The notes beneath the pieces are model-generated. The model saw nothing but the letters and a program-made list of their open reading frames with translations. It did not search any database and was not told the origin of the DNA. DNA of 61,852 bases from an uncultured Bacteroidales bacterium (GTDB lineage Bacteria > Bacteroidota > Bacteroidia > Bacteroidales > UBA932), in the NCBI GenBank assembly GCA_934695325.1, contig CAKUVD010000013.1, positions 1 through 61,852 on the forward strand. Reading direction: 5' to 3'. Shown piece after piece: positions 37,370 to 47,200 of this stretch (position 1 is the first letter of the stretch; every line of letters starts with the position of its first letter). Made by a program: the position numbers and the translations under genes.

Positions 37370-38434
37370 TTACTTGATCCGGCACGGCGGATCGTCATAC
37401 AGCATAAAACGCTTTGCCTTCCTGATCCACTTCTGTTCCTCCGCCTTCACATACTCTTTCGCGTCGTGAAAAGAAATTCCGCCATCAAGATATGAAGCCA
37501 GAGTATCGTCTGCAAGCTTCCTGTAGAATTCATCTGACAGGGAGAACTCGGGATATATATCCTTGAAGTATCGTATAAGCTGAAGTGTATGGAGCAGCGA
37601 GTGATATTGCGCCCCTGGCTTCAGCATAATCTGATAGCCGTAGCATTTCTCTCCGGCATACCGTCCGGCAGAAGGCTTGAAAGAGCAAGGACGAAGGAGC
37701 ACACCGTCCGGAGCAGGCAGCCTGTCATACGGTCCGTGCGTGATGAACGGAGCGCCGAAATACTCGTATGGACGCGCAGTACCGATGGCCGGAGTAATGT
37801 TCGTATTGTTCCAGAGACCACCTCCGCTATACATATAGCAGGTGAACATCCCCGGTATGTCCGACGCAGGTGCGATAGTCCACGGAAGCAGGTCCTTATT
37901 GTAGTCCGAGGCCAATGCCGATATCACGTGAAGAGGGTACCTCGCGCCGATCTCGGCATAGAACAAGTTGCAGAGTTCGCCGAGAGTGAGGCCGTGCCTA
38001 TGTGCCACTCGCGGAATGAATGACTCGCACTCCCCTGTCGGCACAGTTCCCTCCACAACACGCCCGGCAGGATTGACGTGATCCACGATATACAATGCAG
38101 GAGGCTCATCGAGCACAGTCAGCAGCATCATAAGGCGGATCACATCCTTCGTGTAGTTGAAATATCTCGAGCCTACGTCCTGAATCTCCACGACCACTGC
38201 ACTCAGCCCCTTCAGTGATTCCGAATCGAAATGGATATGGTTAGTGCCCGGGGTCAGCTCAGCATCTTCCGGCTGGAAAAGCCGCACCAGATTTCCTCTT
38301 TCCTTGAAGATCTGATACATATAGCGGTCGCTGCTCGTATCCCAGCAGTTCTGGGTACAGAAGCAGCCGACCTTCCCATCCACAAGAGCCTTGTCCAGCT
38401 GATCCTCCAGAGGCGTTGTCCTGAAAGAGAACAT
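37370..38434 (-). CDS. DUF1343 (NamZ-like exo-beta-N-acetylmuramidase family) protein
   Basis: The protein is 354 residues. Family blocks include VVVEIQDVGSRYFNYTKDV, GTVPTGECESFIPRVAHRHG, YSGGGLWNNTNITPAIGTAR and EYFGAPFITHG. Characterised NamZ proteins cleave MurNAc from peptidoglycan ends. Secreted homologues carry a signal peptide, while here the N-terminus MFSFRTTPLEDQLDKALVDG is soluble, so this one may act on recycled wall fragments in the cytosol or be processed differently. It starts 1 nt downstream of the glmM stop, so the pair is probably co-transcribed; both concern amino-sugar or wall metabolism. Confidence 0.8.
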   Translation of the reverse strand: MFSFRTTPLEDQLDKALVDGKVGCFCTQNCWDTSSDRYMYQIFKERGNLVRLFQPEDAELTPGTNHIHFDSESLKGLSAVVVEIQDVGSRYFNYTKDVIRLMMLLTVLDEPPALYIVDHVNPAGRVVEGTVPTGECESFIPRVAHRHGLTLGELCNLFYAEIGARYPLHVISALASDYNKDLLPWTIAPASDIPGMFTCYMYSGGGLWNNTNITPAIGTARPYEYFGAPFITHGPYDRLPAPDGVLLRPCSFKPSAGRYAGEKCYGYQIMLKPGAQYHSLLHTLQLIRYFKDIYPEFSLSDEFYRKLADDTLASYLDGGISFHDAKEYVKAEEQKWIRKAKRFMLYDDPPCRIK

Positions 38435-38435
38435 C

Positions 38436-39854
38436 CTATCCTTTTATTATCTTTTCGGCGACAGCTATCACCTCTTCACCAAGTTTCACGGCCTCGGCCT
38501 CCGTAGGCGCCTCAGAATAGATGCGGATGATAGGCTCAGTGTTGGACTTGCGCAGGTGAACCCACTGGCGCTTGGACTCGAAACTGATCTTCACGCCGTC
38601 AATGTCATTGACATTCTCATCGACATAGATCTTCTTCAGTTCTGACAGAATCTTGTCTATCAGCGACTTGTCGGAAAGTTCAATCTTGTTCTTGGCGATA
38701 TGGTACTCTGGATAGGTGCGCTTGAGCTCAGAGACCTTCATCTTCTTGTGCGCGAGGTTCGAGAGGAACAATGCGACACCGACCATAGCGTCACGTCCGT
38801 AATGGATGGCAGGATAGATCACGCCTCCATTGCCCTCGCCGCCTATGATTGCGCCTTTCTCACGCATAAGCGTAGTGACATTGACCTCTCCGACGGCGGA
38901 AGCGTAATATGTACCGCCGTGGCTCTCGGTGACATCCCGCAGCGCTCTGGATGATGACAGGTTGGATACCGTGACAAGATTCTTCACGCCCTCGGCCTCG
39001 GCTCGTGCGAGCACGTAGTCGGCCACGCTTACCAGGGTATATTCCTCCACGAAAGGCTCTCCGTTCTCGCAGATGAAGGCAAGCCTGTCCACATCCGGAT
39101 CCACAGAGATCCCGAGGTCAGCCTTCTCCCGCACCACAGTCTCGCTAAGGTCAATGAGATTCTTCGGAAGCGGTTCCGGGTTATGTGCGAAGTCACCTGT
39201 CGGCTCGCAGTTCAGGCAGATGCACTTGACTCCGAGACGATCCAGCAGCCGCGGCATAATGATTCCCCCGACTGAGTTTATGGCATCCAGCACAACGGTG
39301 AAATGTGCGTCTCTGATGGCCTCTGCATCTATTGCAGGAAGCGCCATAACCGCATCGAGGTGCTTGTCCGTAAAATCCTCGTCCGTTATGACACCGAGAC
39401 TGTCCACATCACTGAAATCGAAATCGTCGGACTCCGCGCACTCCAGAACGGCCTGGCCCTCGGCTGCGGTAAGGAATTCGCCTTTCTCGTTAAGGAGCTT
39501 CAGGGCGTTCCACTGTCTAGGGTTATGTGATGCCGTGAGGATAAGTCCTCCGTCAGCACCTGATAGAATCACTGCCATCTCAGTGGTAGGTGTCGATGCG
39601 AATCCTGCCCTGATGACATCGACGCCGCACGCCACAAGTGTGCCGCAGACGACACTTTCCACCATCTCCCCGGACAGCCTGGCATCCTTGCCCACGACTA
39701 CGGTATATCTCTCGCCTGCCGACTTCGGCCTACGCTCGCGAAGCTTCACACAGTACGCATAAACGAATTTGACAATATCAACAGGTGTCAATGCCTGCCC
39801 AGGTTTTCCGCCTATCGTTCCACGGATTCCCGAAATGGATTTGATCAAGGTCAT
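38436..39854 (-). CDS. glmM: Phosphoglucosamine mutase
   Basis: The protein is 472 residues. Domain marks in order are LIKSISGIRGTIGG, the phospho-Ser loop LTASHNPRQWNALKLL, the metal loop ISVDPDVDRLAFICENG, the sugar loop GEGNGGVIYPAIHYGRD, and the phosphate loop RKSNTEPIIRIYSEA. It converts glucosamine-6-phosphate to glucosamine-1-phosphate for UDP-GlcNAc synthesis. A phosphomannomutase role cannot be excluded from sequence alone. The DUF1343 gene follows directly. Confidence 0.88.
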   Translation of the reverse strand: MTLIKSISGIRGTIGGKPGQALTPVDIVKFVYAYCVKLRERRPKSAGERYTVVVGKDARLSGEMVESVVCGTLVACGVDVIRAGFASTPTTEMAVILSGADGGLILTASHNPRQWNALKLLNEKGEFLTAAEGQAVLECAESDDFDFSDVDSLGVITDEDFTDKHLDAVMALPAIDAEAIRDAHFTVVLDAINSVGGIIMPRLLDRLGVKCICLNCEPTGDFAHNPEPLPKNLIDLSETVVREKADLGISVDPDVDRLAFICENGEPFVEEYTLVSVADYVLARAEAEGVKNLVTVSNLSSSRALRDVTESHGGTYYASAVGEVNVTTLMREKGAIIGGEGNGGVIYPAIHYGRDAMVGVALFLSNLAHKKMKVSELKRTYPEYHIAKNKIELSDKSLIDKILSELKKIYVDENVNDIDGVKISFESKRQWVHLRKSNTEPIIRIYSEAPTEAEAVKLGEEVIAVAEKIIKG

Positions 39855-40032
39855 TATGATAATTTTTCAAAACACTTTCGCTGCGATTCCGTAGCCGATT
39901 TCTCTTGGAAGCCCCACAATAGGCTACGAATCTTGCGAAGATAAGATTTTATATGTGCTTGGGCAAATTTTTGGCAATCCATTCCCCAAACTTTTGCTAA
40001 TTTTGCGGTTGGAAAATCAATTTGTCGTTAGA

Positions 40033-40401
40033 ATGAAAGTATTATTGACAGTGCTGCTTCTAGTCACGTCCAACATTTTTATGACATTCGCCTGGTATGG
40101 ACACTTGAAGCTTCAGGAGATGAAAATATCTACAGGATGGCCACTGATTCTCGTAATCCTGTTCTCGTGGGGACTCGCCTTCTTCGAGTATTGCGCCCAA
40201 GTGCCGGCGAACCGCATCGGTTTCTCAGGAAACGGCGGGCCGTTCAACATAATGCAGCTGAAGGTTATTCAGGAAGCCATATCCCTTACCGTGTTCACCA
40301 TCATAGTGACATTTCTCTTCAAAGGGCAGCCTCTCCAGTGGAATCATATCGCGGCATTCTTCTGCCTTATCCTGGCAGTGTTTTTCGTGTTCATCAAATA
40401 A
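40033..40401 (+). CDS. DMT-type small membrane protein (DUF486 family)
   Basis: The protein is 122 residues from MKVLLTVLLLVTSNIFMTFA (ATG 40033), with four hydrophobic helices. FAWYGHLKL, FSWGLAFFEYCAQVPANRIG and LKVIQEAISLTVFTIIVTF are the conserved blocks of DUF486. The function is not known; related four-helix proteins are small transporters. A -7 element TAATTTTG is at 39998-40005. It is a monocistronic gene before the tRNA. Confidence 0.88.
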   Translation: MKVLLTVLLLVTSNIFMTFAWYGHLKLQEMKISTGWPLILVILFSWGLAFFEYCAQVPANRIGFSGNGGPFNIMQLKVIQEAISLTVFTIIVTFLFKGQPLQWNHIAAFFCLILAVFFVFIK

Positions 40402-40531
40402 ATGCCAGACAAACAGCCGGACAGATATTATCCAAATTTTGCACAAAAGTCATCATTACGCTCAAAATCAATGGATTCCATAGCACATATCATCAGGAAT
40501 TGAAAAATATCGCAAAAAAGTAGCGAAAAAA

Positions 40532-40562
40532 TTTGCAGAGAACGAAAAAATGCCTACCTTTG
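40532..40562 (+). promoter_or_regulatory. Promoter of the tRNA-Glu gene
   Basis: TTTG (40532-40535), a 19-nt spacer and TACCTTTG (40555-40562) give a perfect consensus promoter 62 nt before the mature tRNA 5' end. Confidence 0.8.
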
Positions 40563-40624
40563 CAATCCCAAACAACAAGAGCGTGTCACAAAACATCTCT
40601 GGAAGGGCGGGGAAAACATACAAT

Positions 40625-40696
40625 GCTGGGTTCGTATAACGGTTAGTACTCAAGATTCTCAATCTTGCAATATGGGTTCGATTCCCGTACCCAGTA
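40625..40696 (+). tRNA. tRNA-Glu, anticodon CTC
   Basis: A complete cloverleaf can be drawn: acceptor GCTGGGT/ACCCAGT, D stem GTA/TAC, anticodon stem CAAGA/TCTTG with loop TTCTCAA (anticodon CTC at 40658-40660), variable CAAT, and T arm ATGGG-TTCGATT-CCCGT. The discriminator is A; CCA is not encoded. The D-loop TTCGTATAACGGTTAG is typical of Glu tRNAs. A terminator follows at once. Confidence 0.88.
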
Positions 40697-40704
40697 CGAA
40701 CAGG

Positions 40705-40737
40705 AAGGATGACCAAATTTTCAGGCCATCCTTTTTT
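40705..40737 (+). terminator. Terminator after tRNA-Glu
   Basis: AAGGATG (40705-40711) pairs with CATCCTT (40727-40733), ending in six T. It lies 9 nt behind the tRNA. Confidence 0.75.
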
Positions 40738-40871
40738 GTGATATATCCCCGATAGAGGCCGGCCGAGATGGTATAATGGTTTAATTGCCAAAACTGGTTG
40801 GTGGAATCCTTGCAATTTATTGATTCTCCGCAGATTTGCGCAAATTAGATGAAAACATTTTCATCTAATGA

Positions 40872-41048
40872 GTGATAAGCAAAAAAATACGACGCCGTCT
40901 GCGATGCCCGAGATGCGGCTCTTTGGACAATATGAAGTGGGGCATCAGGGAGGGAGTCAAACGATATAAATGTGTGCCGAGCCAGAAGCATATATCTATT
41001 ATGCTTATGCCAAGGCAGGGAAGTCAAGACGAGAGAAGTGGGTTCTGA
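40872..41048 (+). pseudogene. Transposase zinc-ribbon remnant
   Basis: A 58-codon frame contains RCPRCGSLDNMKW then GIREGVKRYKCV, the N-terminal zinc ribbon (CPxC ... YKC) used by IS1595-like and related transposases. The second Cys pair is incomplete and the frame then decays. No catalytic domain or inverted repeats are found, so this is a relic next to the tRNA gene. The rest of 40740-41118 shows no other gene. Confidence 0.6.
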
Positions 41049-41118
41049 CGTCGAAACTCAAACCCAGACGGCAGGCCATCAGTTCTCCTTGTGGACGCCA
41101 CTCCGTTTCTTCATAGCT

Positions 41119-42354
41119 TTACCCCCCCCCCACACAATTTTCGGAACGATACTGTGACGGCGTCTTGCCGACTATTTTCTTGAATGTCTTCGTGAGGGCC
41201 GAAGCATCCGCAAAACCTGTACGGATTGCCACTTCAAGCAGAGTGATTCCCGGGTCGGATTCCAGGATACTTTTCACCTCCGCGATCCTAAGAGAATTGA
41301 TCCAGGCATTGAAATTCATATTCAGGACATTGTTCAGGTAATCAGAAAGAAGGCGCGGGCTCAGGTGAATTGATTCAGCCGCCACTGCCAGCGTGATTCC
41401 CTCCTTGAGATACGGCTTGCTCGGATCGGTGCTCCAGTCCGATACAATGTCGCAGATTCGCTTTCCCTCGATCATACTCATAACCGCGGGGACATATCCT
41501 GTATTGCCGCCTTCCGCATTGGCCACAGGAGACTCAGGGTCCTTTGCCGGAGGAATCCCTACAGGGGATTCTGCGTCTGCGGCATATCGTTTCGCAAATG
41601 CCGGGGAAAAGCGGATGAACAGGCGCTCGATGTTTATGACCTGAACCACGAAAAACATAAACAATACCGTAGTGGTCCACAACAGTATTATGCTTGGCAC
41701 GACGGCGTGACATACAGCGTTCGCACCGGCAAGAATGAAGTATGTGAAATAAGCGTAGACGAGAACAATGAGGCGTTTTCCGGCACGGACATCCTGCCCG
41801 GAATAAAATCTGTCCATAATGTCACCGTAGCGGCGTATGTCGCCGACCAACAGAACCCCGAGGACCAGGAGTTCAGCAAGTATCACGGCATATAGCACAC
41901 CACACATAGCGTTAGAAAAGACTGTCCCGAGGAATGCCTCATACGATTTTATGGATATGGCACCTCTGCAATGCACCAGGAATGCGGCAAAATGCGTCAC
42001 GACCAATGTAAAGACCGGAAATATCATCTGCTTCAGGTTGATGCGCGCCAATTCCTTTGAGTGCATCAGTGTGAGCATCGAGACGGAAGCCATAAAGAGT
42101 TGGGCATAGAATATCACCGGTATGAACACCCAGCCCGATATGAAATAATCCACTTTATAGAATTGCATCAGAATGATCACTGTATCGACGAGAACATCCA
42201 GGAATGCCGCACAGGCAATGAATATCTTCACTTTTCTGAATTCTCTTCCGCTACCGACGTAATCAGTTTTTACTGCAATGAGGACTATTCCAAGTACCAG
42301 ACAGGCAAGGCCGGAGCACAAGTACGTAAGAAATTCCAACATCTTCAAACTCAT
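41119..42354 (-). CDS. AraC-family regulator with membrane-spanning N-terminus
   Basis: The protein is 411 residues. Seven or so hydrophobic helices fill residues 5-245 (for example YLCSGLACLVLGIVLIAV and VLYAVILAELLVLGVLLVGD). A Pro/Ala-rich linker follows, then an AraC DNA-binding domain with KEGITLAVAAESIHLSPRLL, FNAWINSLRIAEVKSILES and VAIRTGFADASALTKTFKKI, ending in GKTPSQYR. This membrane-bound design is frequent in Bacteroidota and allows direct sensing. The gene ends in a G10 tract encoding Val-Gly-Gly-Gly, so slippage would change the C-terminal tail. Confidence 0.88.
   Translation of the reverse strand: MSLKMLEFLTYLCSGLACLVLGIVLIAVKTDYVGSGREFRKVKIFIACAAFLDVLVDTVIILMQFYKVDYFISGWVFIPVIFYAQLFMASVSMLTLMHSKELARINLKQMIFPVFTLVVTHFAAFLVHCRGAISIKSYEAFLGTVFSNAMCGVLYAVILAELLVLGVLLVGDIRRYGDIMDRFYSGQDVRAGKRLIVLVYAYFTYFILAGANAVCHAVVPSIILLWTTTVLFMFFVVQVINIERLFIRFSPAFAKRYAADAESPVGIPPAKDPESPVANAEGGNTGYVPAVMSMIEGKRICDIVSDWSTDPSKPYLKEGITLAVAAESIHLSPRLLSDYLNNVLNMNFNAWINSLRIAEVKSILESDPGITLLEVAIRTGFADASALTKTFKKIVGKTPSQYRSENCVGGG
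41122..41131. repeat. Homopolymer tract C10 (G10 on the coding strand)
   Basis: Ten consecutive C lie directly before the stop of the AraC-type gene. One-base slippage would give tails VKL or KAMKKRSGVHKEN in place of the present end. Confidence 0.8.
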
Positions 42355-42393
42355 AAACGCAAAAATATAAAATTTTCATAAAATGTCAAAGGG

Positions 42394-42439
42394 TGACGAC
42401 GACGCTCCGCTATAAAAGCAATAATGCCGGCATCACGCC
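42394..42439 (+). repeat. 46-bp direct repeat, copy 1
   Basis: It is nearly identical to 42545-42590 (one difference, TATA versus TCTA). Both start with TGACGACGACGCTCCGCT. The spacer of 105 bp holds two hairpins (GGGAC/GTCCC, and GTATTTGC/GCAAATAC). Between the AraC gene and trmD, the stretch 42355-42861 holds no protein gene. Confidence 0.75.
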
Positions 42440-42544
42440 AACTTCTTTTCATCGGGACTCTGTCCCGAACCCTGTCACTCCGTGCGCCCTATCGGCCTCC
42501 ACGTATTTGCTGACGCAAATACCCGGCCCCGGGCGGTCGTCTGA

Positions 42545-42590
42545 TGACGACGACGCTCCGCTCTAAAAGCAATAATGCCGGCATCACGCC
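42545..42590 (+). repeat. 46-bp direct repeat, copy 2
   Basis: Second copy of the repeat at 42394-42439. Here the repeat continues into a long hairpin (42569-42601) that copy 1 lacks. Confidence 0.75.
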
Positions 42591-42601
42591 GGCATTATTG
42601 C
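42569..42601. terminator. 14-bp perfect hairpin, terminator-like
   Basis: GCAATAATGCCGGC pairs with GCCGGCATTATTGC around a 5-nt loop. It lacks a clear T run, so it may be a structural repeat rather than a true terminator. Confidence 0.5.
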
Positions 42602-42861
42602 TTATCAAAATTAGTGGAGTGTTACTTTAACTTTCTTCGGCAGTGGTTGATTGCCGATATTCGTCTAATTATGGTTGGTTACAGCCTTGCGGCTAACGAT
42701 TTAAAAAAATCTCTCTTTAACGTTTTATTAAAACAATGCAAATTTAGCGCAAATTTTGTAAAGCGCAAGCGGTTTTCTAAAATATTTCGGCCAGATTCGA
42801 GATATTAGACCTTTTTATCATTTTAGAAGCCTTCCGGCAACATTAAAACCACTCCGAATCA

Positions 42862-43557
42862 TCAGCATTGACCTCCCCCTTTTTCGTCCACCAGGTGCGG
42901 ACGCGCCTTCTTGGTGCGCTCTATCGCCTGCTGCATCTGCCACTCCTGGATGAGTCTCGGATTTCCGCTCAGAAGCACATCCGGGACCTTCCACCCGTTG
43001 AATTCAGCCGGCCTCGTATATACAGGAGGTGACACCAGCCCGTCCTGGAAGCTGTCGCTCAACGCCGAGGTCTCATCCGTCAATGCTCCGGGTATGAGCC
43101 TCACTATGGAGTCGGCAAGAAGCGCTGCAGGTATCTCCCCTCCGCTGACGACATAGTCCCCTACCGATATCTCCCTGGTTATAAGATGCTCTCTTATCCT
43201 CTCGTCAATGCCTTTGTAGTGGCCGCAAAGTATCATTATGTTACCCTTCAGCGAAAGTTCATTGGAAATTCCCTGAGTAAGCTGCTCCCCGTCAGGAGAC
43301 ATATATATGACCTCGTCATATTCCCGCTCAGACTTGAGCTCGTTAATCATCCTGAACACTGGCTCCACCATCATCACCATACCGGCATCTCCGCCATAGC
43401 AATAATCATCTACCGTATTTCTCGGGCCGAGCCCATATTTCCTTATATTGTGGACATTGATCTCCACCAGTCCTTTCTTTCTCGCCCTGCCCACTATTGA
43501 ATAGCCGAGAGGGCTCTCCAGAAGTTCCGGGACAACTGTCAGAATATCTATTCTCAT
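42862..43557 (-). CDS. trmD: tRNA (guanine-N1)-methyltransferase
   Basis: The protein is 231 residues from [20 protein letters not shown]. TrmD motifs are [47 protein letters not shown] (trefoil-knot AdoMet site), and [20 protein letters not shown]. It methylates G37 of tRNAs that read CUN, CCN or CGG. The usual rpsP-rimM-trmD-rplS neighbourhood is not present, which is common in Bacteroidota. Confidence 0.95.
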   Translation of the reverse strand: MRIDILTVVPELLESPLGYSIVGRARKKGLVEINVHNIRKYGLGPRNTVDDYCYGGDAGMVMMVEPVFRMINELKSEREYDEVIYMSPDGEQLTQGISNELSLKGNIMILCGHYKGIDERIREHLITREISVGDYVVSGGEIPAALLADSIVRLIPGALTDETSALSDSFQDGLVSPPVYTRPAEFNGWKVPDVLLSGNPRLIQEWQMQQAIERTKKARPHLVDEKGGGQC

Positions 43558-43611
43558 CATTTCATTGATTATGCCGACAAATTTACATAATTATTTCGGA
43601 TTGTCGGAGCG

Positions 43612-43686
43612 ATGAGCAGCCTTTCCATAGTCGTCAGCGGAATTCTCACCGCAGTGGCAGCATCTCTATTCGCAGGAATCATCTGA
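43612..43686 (+). CDS. Possible 24-residue hydrophobic peptide
   Basis: ATG 43612 is preceded by GGAG 4 nt away. The frame reads MSSLSIVVSGILTAVAAS then LFAGII before TGA, a single hydrophobic helix. It lies in the gap between trmD and the sigma factor gene, on the opposite strand to both. It could be a small membrane peptide or the first codons of a lost transporter gene. Confidence 0.3.
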   Translation: MSSLSIVVSGILTAVAASLFAGII

Positions 43687-43694
43687 CAGGAAGG

Positions 43695-44249
43695 CTATCC
43701 AAGATATTTCTCCAATTCGTCGGTCAGTATCGCCAATGCACGTTTGATATGGTATTTCACAGTATTTATGGAGATTGAGAGGTCCTGAGCGATTTCAGAG
43801 TATTTCTTATATTCAAAACGACTCTTGCTGAACACTTTGCGGGTCTCTTCCGGAAGGCTGTCCACCGCTTTCATTATCACGTTTTCCATTTCCTTCTCCA
43901 GAAGTGAGCCAAGAGGATGTGACTTGTCGCTCATACATTCCGCCATTTCTTGATCCAAGGACATAGAGGCCGCGGTCTTTCTCGAATCACGGATATAGTT
44001 AAGGCATCTGTTGCGGACCGCATTGACCAGATACACTCTTATAGAGGAACTGATTTCCAGGGAATTGCGAATCTCCCATAGATGAAAGATGACATCATCT
44101 ACAATGGCTCTCGCCAGGAAATCGTCACACAGAATCGTTACGGCTATGTGACAGAGCACGACATAATGCTCCTCGTATAGCTGTCTGTATGCGCTTTCCG
44201 ATCCGGCCTTAAGTCCAGAAAGCAGTATCTTTTCCTTGTTCTCCATCAA
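43695..44249 (-). CDS. ECF-type RNA polymerase sigma factor (Bacteroidetes group)
   Basis: The protein is 184 residues. Region 2 includes YRQLYEEHYVVLCHIAVTIL and ARAIVDDVIFHLWEIR; region 4 includes LPEETRKVFSKSRFEYKKYS then EIAQDLSISINTVKYHIKRAL. This is the pattern of Bacteroidetes RpoE-like factors that often control Sus-type systems, but no anti-sigma or SusCD genes are near. It starts 11 nt after the stop of the exonuclease-RecQ-UvrD gene on the same strand, so both may be co-transcribed. Confidence 0.88.
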   Translation of the reverse strand: MMENKEKILLSGLKAGSESAYRQLYEEHYVVLCHIAVTILCDDFLARAIVDDVIFHLWEIRNSLEISSSIRVYLVNAVRNRCLNYIRDSRKTAASMSLDQEMAECMSDKSHPLGSLLEKEMENVIMKAVDSLPEETRKVFSKSRFEYKKYSEIAQDLSISINTVKYHIKRALAILTDELEKYLG

Positions 44250-44260
44250 ACCTTCACTTT

Positions 44261-47200
44261 TCAGTCCGCCCCCGAATTCAAGCAGCCAGAATCACCATAA
44301 TGCCTACCGGTCGAGAGCAACAGGTCCGGAAGGAGAATCAGGTCTTCACGCCAAGCAGGTGGCGTAACTTCCCGGTCTTCGTGATGCCAATAGACCTGAA
44401 AGCGCACCTCGCCGGATAATAGTGTGTACCCGCAGGAAATCAACGCATTGACCTTATCGGAAAAGGCCGTGGAGTATTTCACGACCCGAACCGGGCCTTT
44501 GCCTAAGTCCGCATACAGGCCATCATCCCTTACAACCAGAGGACTCCCGGAATGCAACTTCTGATACGGCACCCATTTCTTCAGAAACGCACTGAGCACT
44601 ACGTCCTTATGGCTCAGCTGAAGAAGAATTTCCGACGGCTGTCCATAATCGGTTTCATCCACTGAATAGTTCATCGAGGAAATGGCATCGACGTCGAACA
44701 AGGAAGGATTGTCATAATGCACCGACAGATTGTTCTTCGCCCGCGTCATACCGACATACACGGCCCTGCGCTCCTTATCCGAAATGCAGCGAAGTCCCTT
44801 CAGAGACATATATACATTGTCATATTCCCGACCCTTGGCCTTGTGAATCGTGGACACGATGATTTCTGAGGAATCTCCAGGAATGAATGTCTCCAGGCTG
44901 GATTCCCGAAGGTAGTTCTCGAAGTCTGACAGATATATCAGATGGTGTCCTTCAGACTCAAACCCGGCAATGCAGTTCAGCGCGACATCAAGGCATTGGC
45001 TGTCAGAATACTTCTCGCTCATTTCATTCTTCGCCTGTTCCCAGTCGTTCAGGTCAATGCTGATGGCTTCCGGTTTTCTTACCAACGAGTGGAAATAATG
45101 CAGCTCCGCAAGGTCCTGAAGATTGAAATCCAGTTTGGACTGAATGAGGCGCGCCTTGCGGCCGCTGCGGTTCAGCAATGCGGAAATTATCAGAGCATCG
45201 TCATTGGTCAGAGTCAATACGCAGGTCGAACCGCCAAGGCTGTCGGAAACAATCTCATTGACAATGGCCTGCTCGTAATTGGTGGACCTATGGAGGTGGG
45301 CATTGACCTTACCCCTGGTCTGACGCACGCCCTTTATCGGAACCGCTTTCAGCCTTCCCCTGATTTCTTGCACGAAAGCATTGGCGACGGAGATGACGTC
45401 ATCCGAGCTACGGAAATTGTCCGTCATATTATAGACGGTTGCGCCATAGTTGGAAATCAGCGACTTCATATAGCAGGAGTCGGAGCCTCTGAACTCATAT
45501 ATGTTCTGGTCGTCATCCCCGACGGCTATCACGCGCATATCATCGTTGAGCCTGATCAGCATTTCCACCAGAGCGAACTCATCGGCACTCATATCCTGCG
45601 CTTCGTCGATGACGAGTATCGACTTCGTGACCTGACTGCGCTCCACCTTGCCTTCGCACATTGCAGTGACAGCATCCCGCACCACGTGTTCAGAATCCTC
45701 TACCGTTCCCATCTTCCCGAGCAGGTCGAAGCAATATGAGTGGAACGTCTTGATTTCCACGAATCTGGCAGCGCCTCCGATAAGAGCTTCAAGCCTGGTC
45801 TTGAATTCAGTGGCGGCCGCCCGGGAGAATGTCAGCATCAGCAGCTGCTCCGACTTCACGTCCTCCATAAGGATGAGCGAGGCAAGCTTGCGCACCAGCA
45901 CGTATGTCTTACCGCTGCCAGGACCAGCAGGAACTACAATGAACCTGGAGTCCTTATCGTTGATTATTGCACTCTGGACACCTGTCAGGCTTCCGAAGAT
46001 TTCATCGTATTTCCGCTTGCTTACATTGCGGCTTATCTCCTCAGCCTCAGAAGCGTCGAAGTATTTCTTTATGAATGCCTTGAAATCCAAGGTAAAGTAG
46101 TCGTGGACATAAGCCAGGGCCTCCTTTTCGTCAGAGACCATCATATTGGCATATTTGCCCACGATATGGATCTGCTGGATACGCTGCCTGTAGAAATCGT
46201 CAAGGCTGCGATAATCGTCTTTCTTATAGCGGCTTCTGTTGTCCTTGTTCAGACGTTCCAGCTCTATCTTGTTGTACAGCACCATAAAGCCGCCTTCGAT
46301 ATTGACAATGCCTGTCTTGGCGAGGAAAAGCAATGCTTCCTCCACGACATCGACATCTGCCACTTCCGTCTGGAAAAGGCTCTCGGAATTATAGCCTTCG
46401 ACAAGTTCCGTCAATGAGAAGTTCACTTTGATATCCTGCCCGTCGTCGTGAGCCTGAGCCTTGAATTTGTTCAATATGTAGCGGGCGACTGCATTTCTCC
46501 GTAATGCGGAGGCGTGAAATTTATCCAGATCCAGCTTGAGGCGCACGACGATATGCCCCTCCGACAATGATGTCTTCTCCATATAGTCGCGGATGGTCCA
46601 GAAGAACAGAACAGTCCGGATATCTTTTACAGTAGAGCTTGATATCCCTTCAGCTAAAGCCTTTTCATTCAGTTCTTTTATGCTGATCTTTCCATCCGTC
46701 TCCGCCACGGAGTCCAAAAGGCATTGCTCGAGCTTGGCGTAGAATCCAAGTCTGCGAACCTGGGAAGTCCTCAGATATGCGGTCATATCGTTGTCCCTGG
46801 CTAATATGCCATTGACACGCATCCTCTCGATTATACCTATTACCTTGCGTATTTCGATCCCGAGCATATCCGAGAGATAATCGACGCGGGATTCGGCCTC
46901 CGCAGTGCCGGCCTTCGCACGGCTGCGTTCCGAGATCAATGATTTTATTATCCTGCGGGCATTGACCTTGTCTTCCTCTGTGAAATCAGCGCACTTTTCT
47001 ATTTTTTCTGAAGCCTCGTCCATTGTCCTGGGGACAATGCTGGTGGCGAATATCCTCGGACTGTTCATTCCGCGCCGAAGGAATCCGGCATTCTCCAACG
47101 CGGCGATCGCGCTTTTCACTTTCGTCTCCACATCCCGTATCTCATCCCATCCAGCTTTGCGTGCTATCTCAAGTGCCGAGATATTCACTCTGTCATGTTT

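Noticed and set aside
40765..40815. A second tRNA gene (GAGATGGTATAATGGTTT resembles a 5' tRNA half with D arm)
   Set aside because: No anticodon stem, T arm or matching acceptor 3' side can be drawn. At most it is a relic.
42394..42601. CRISPR array
   Set aside because: There are only two repeat copies, the repeats are 46 bp, the spacing is one 105-bp interval, and no cas genes are present.
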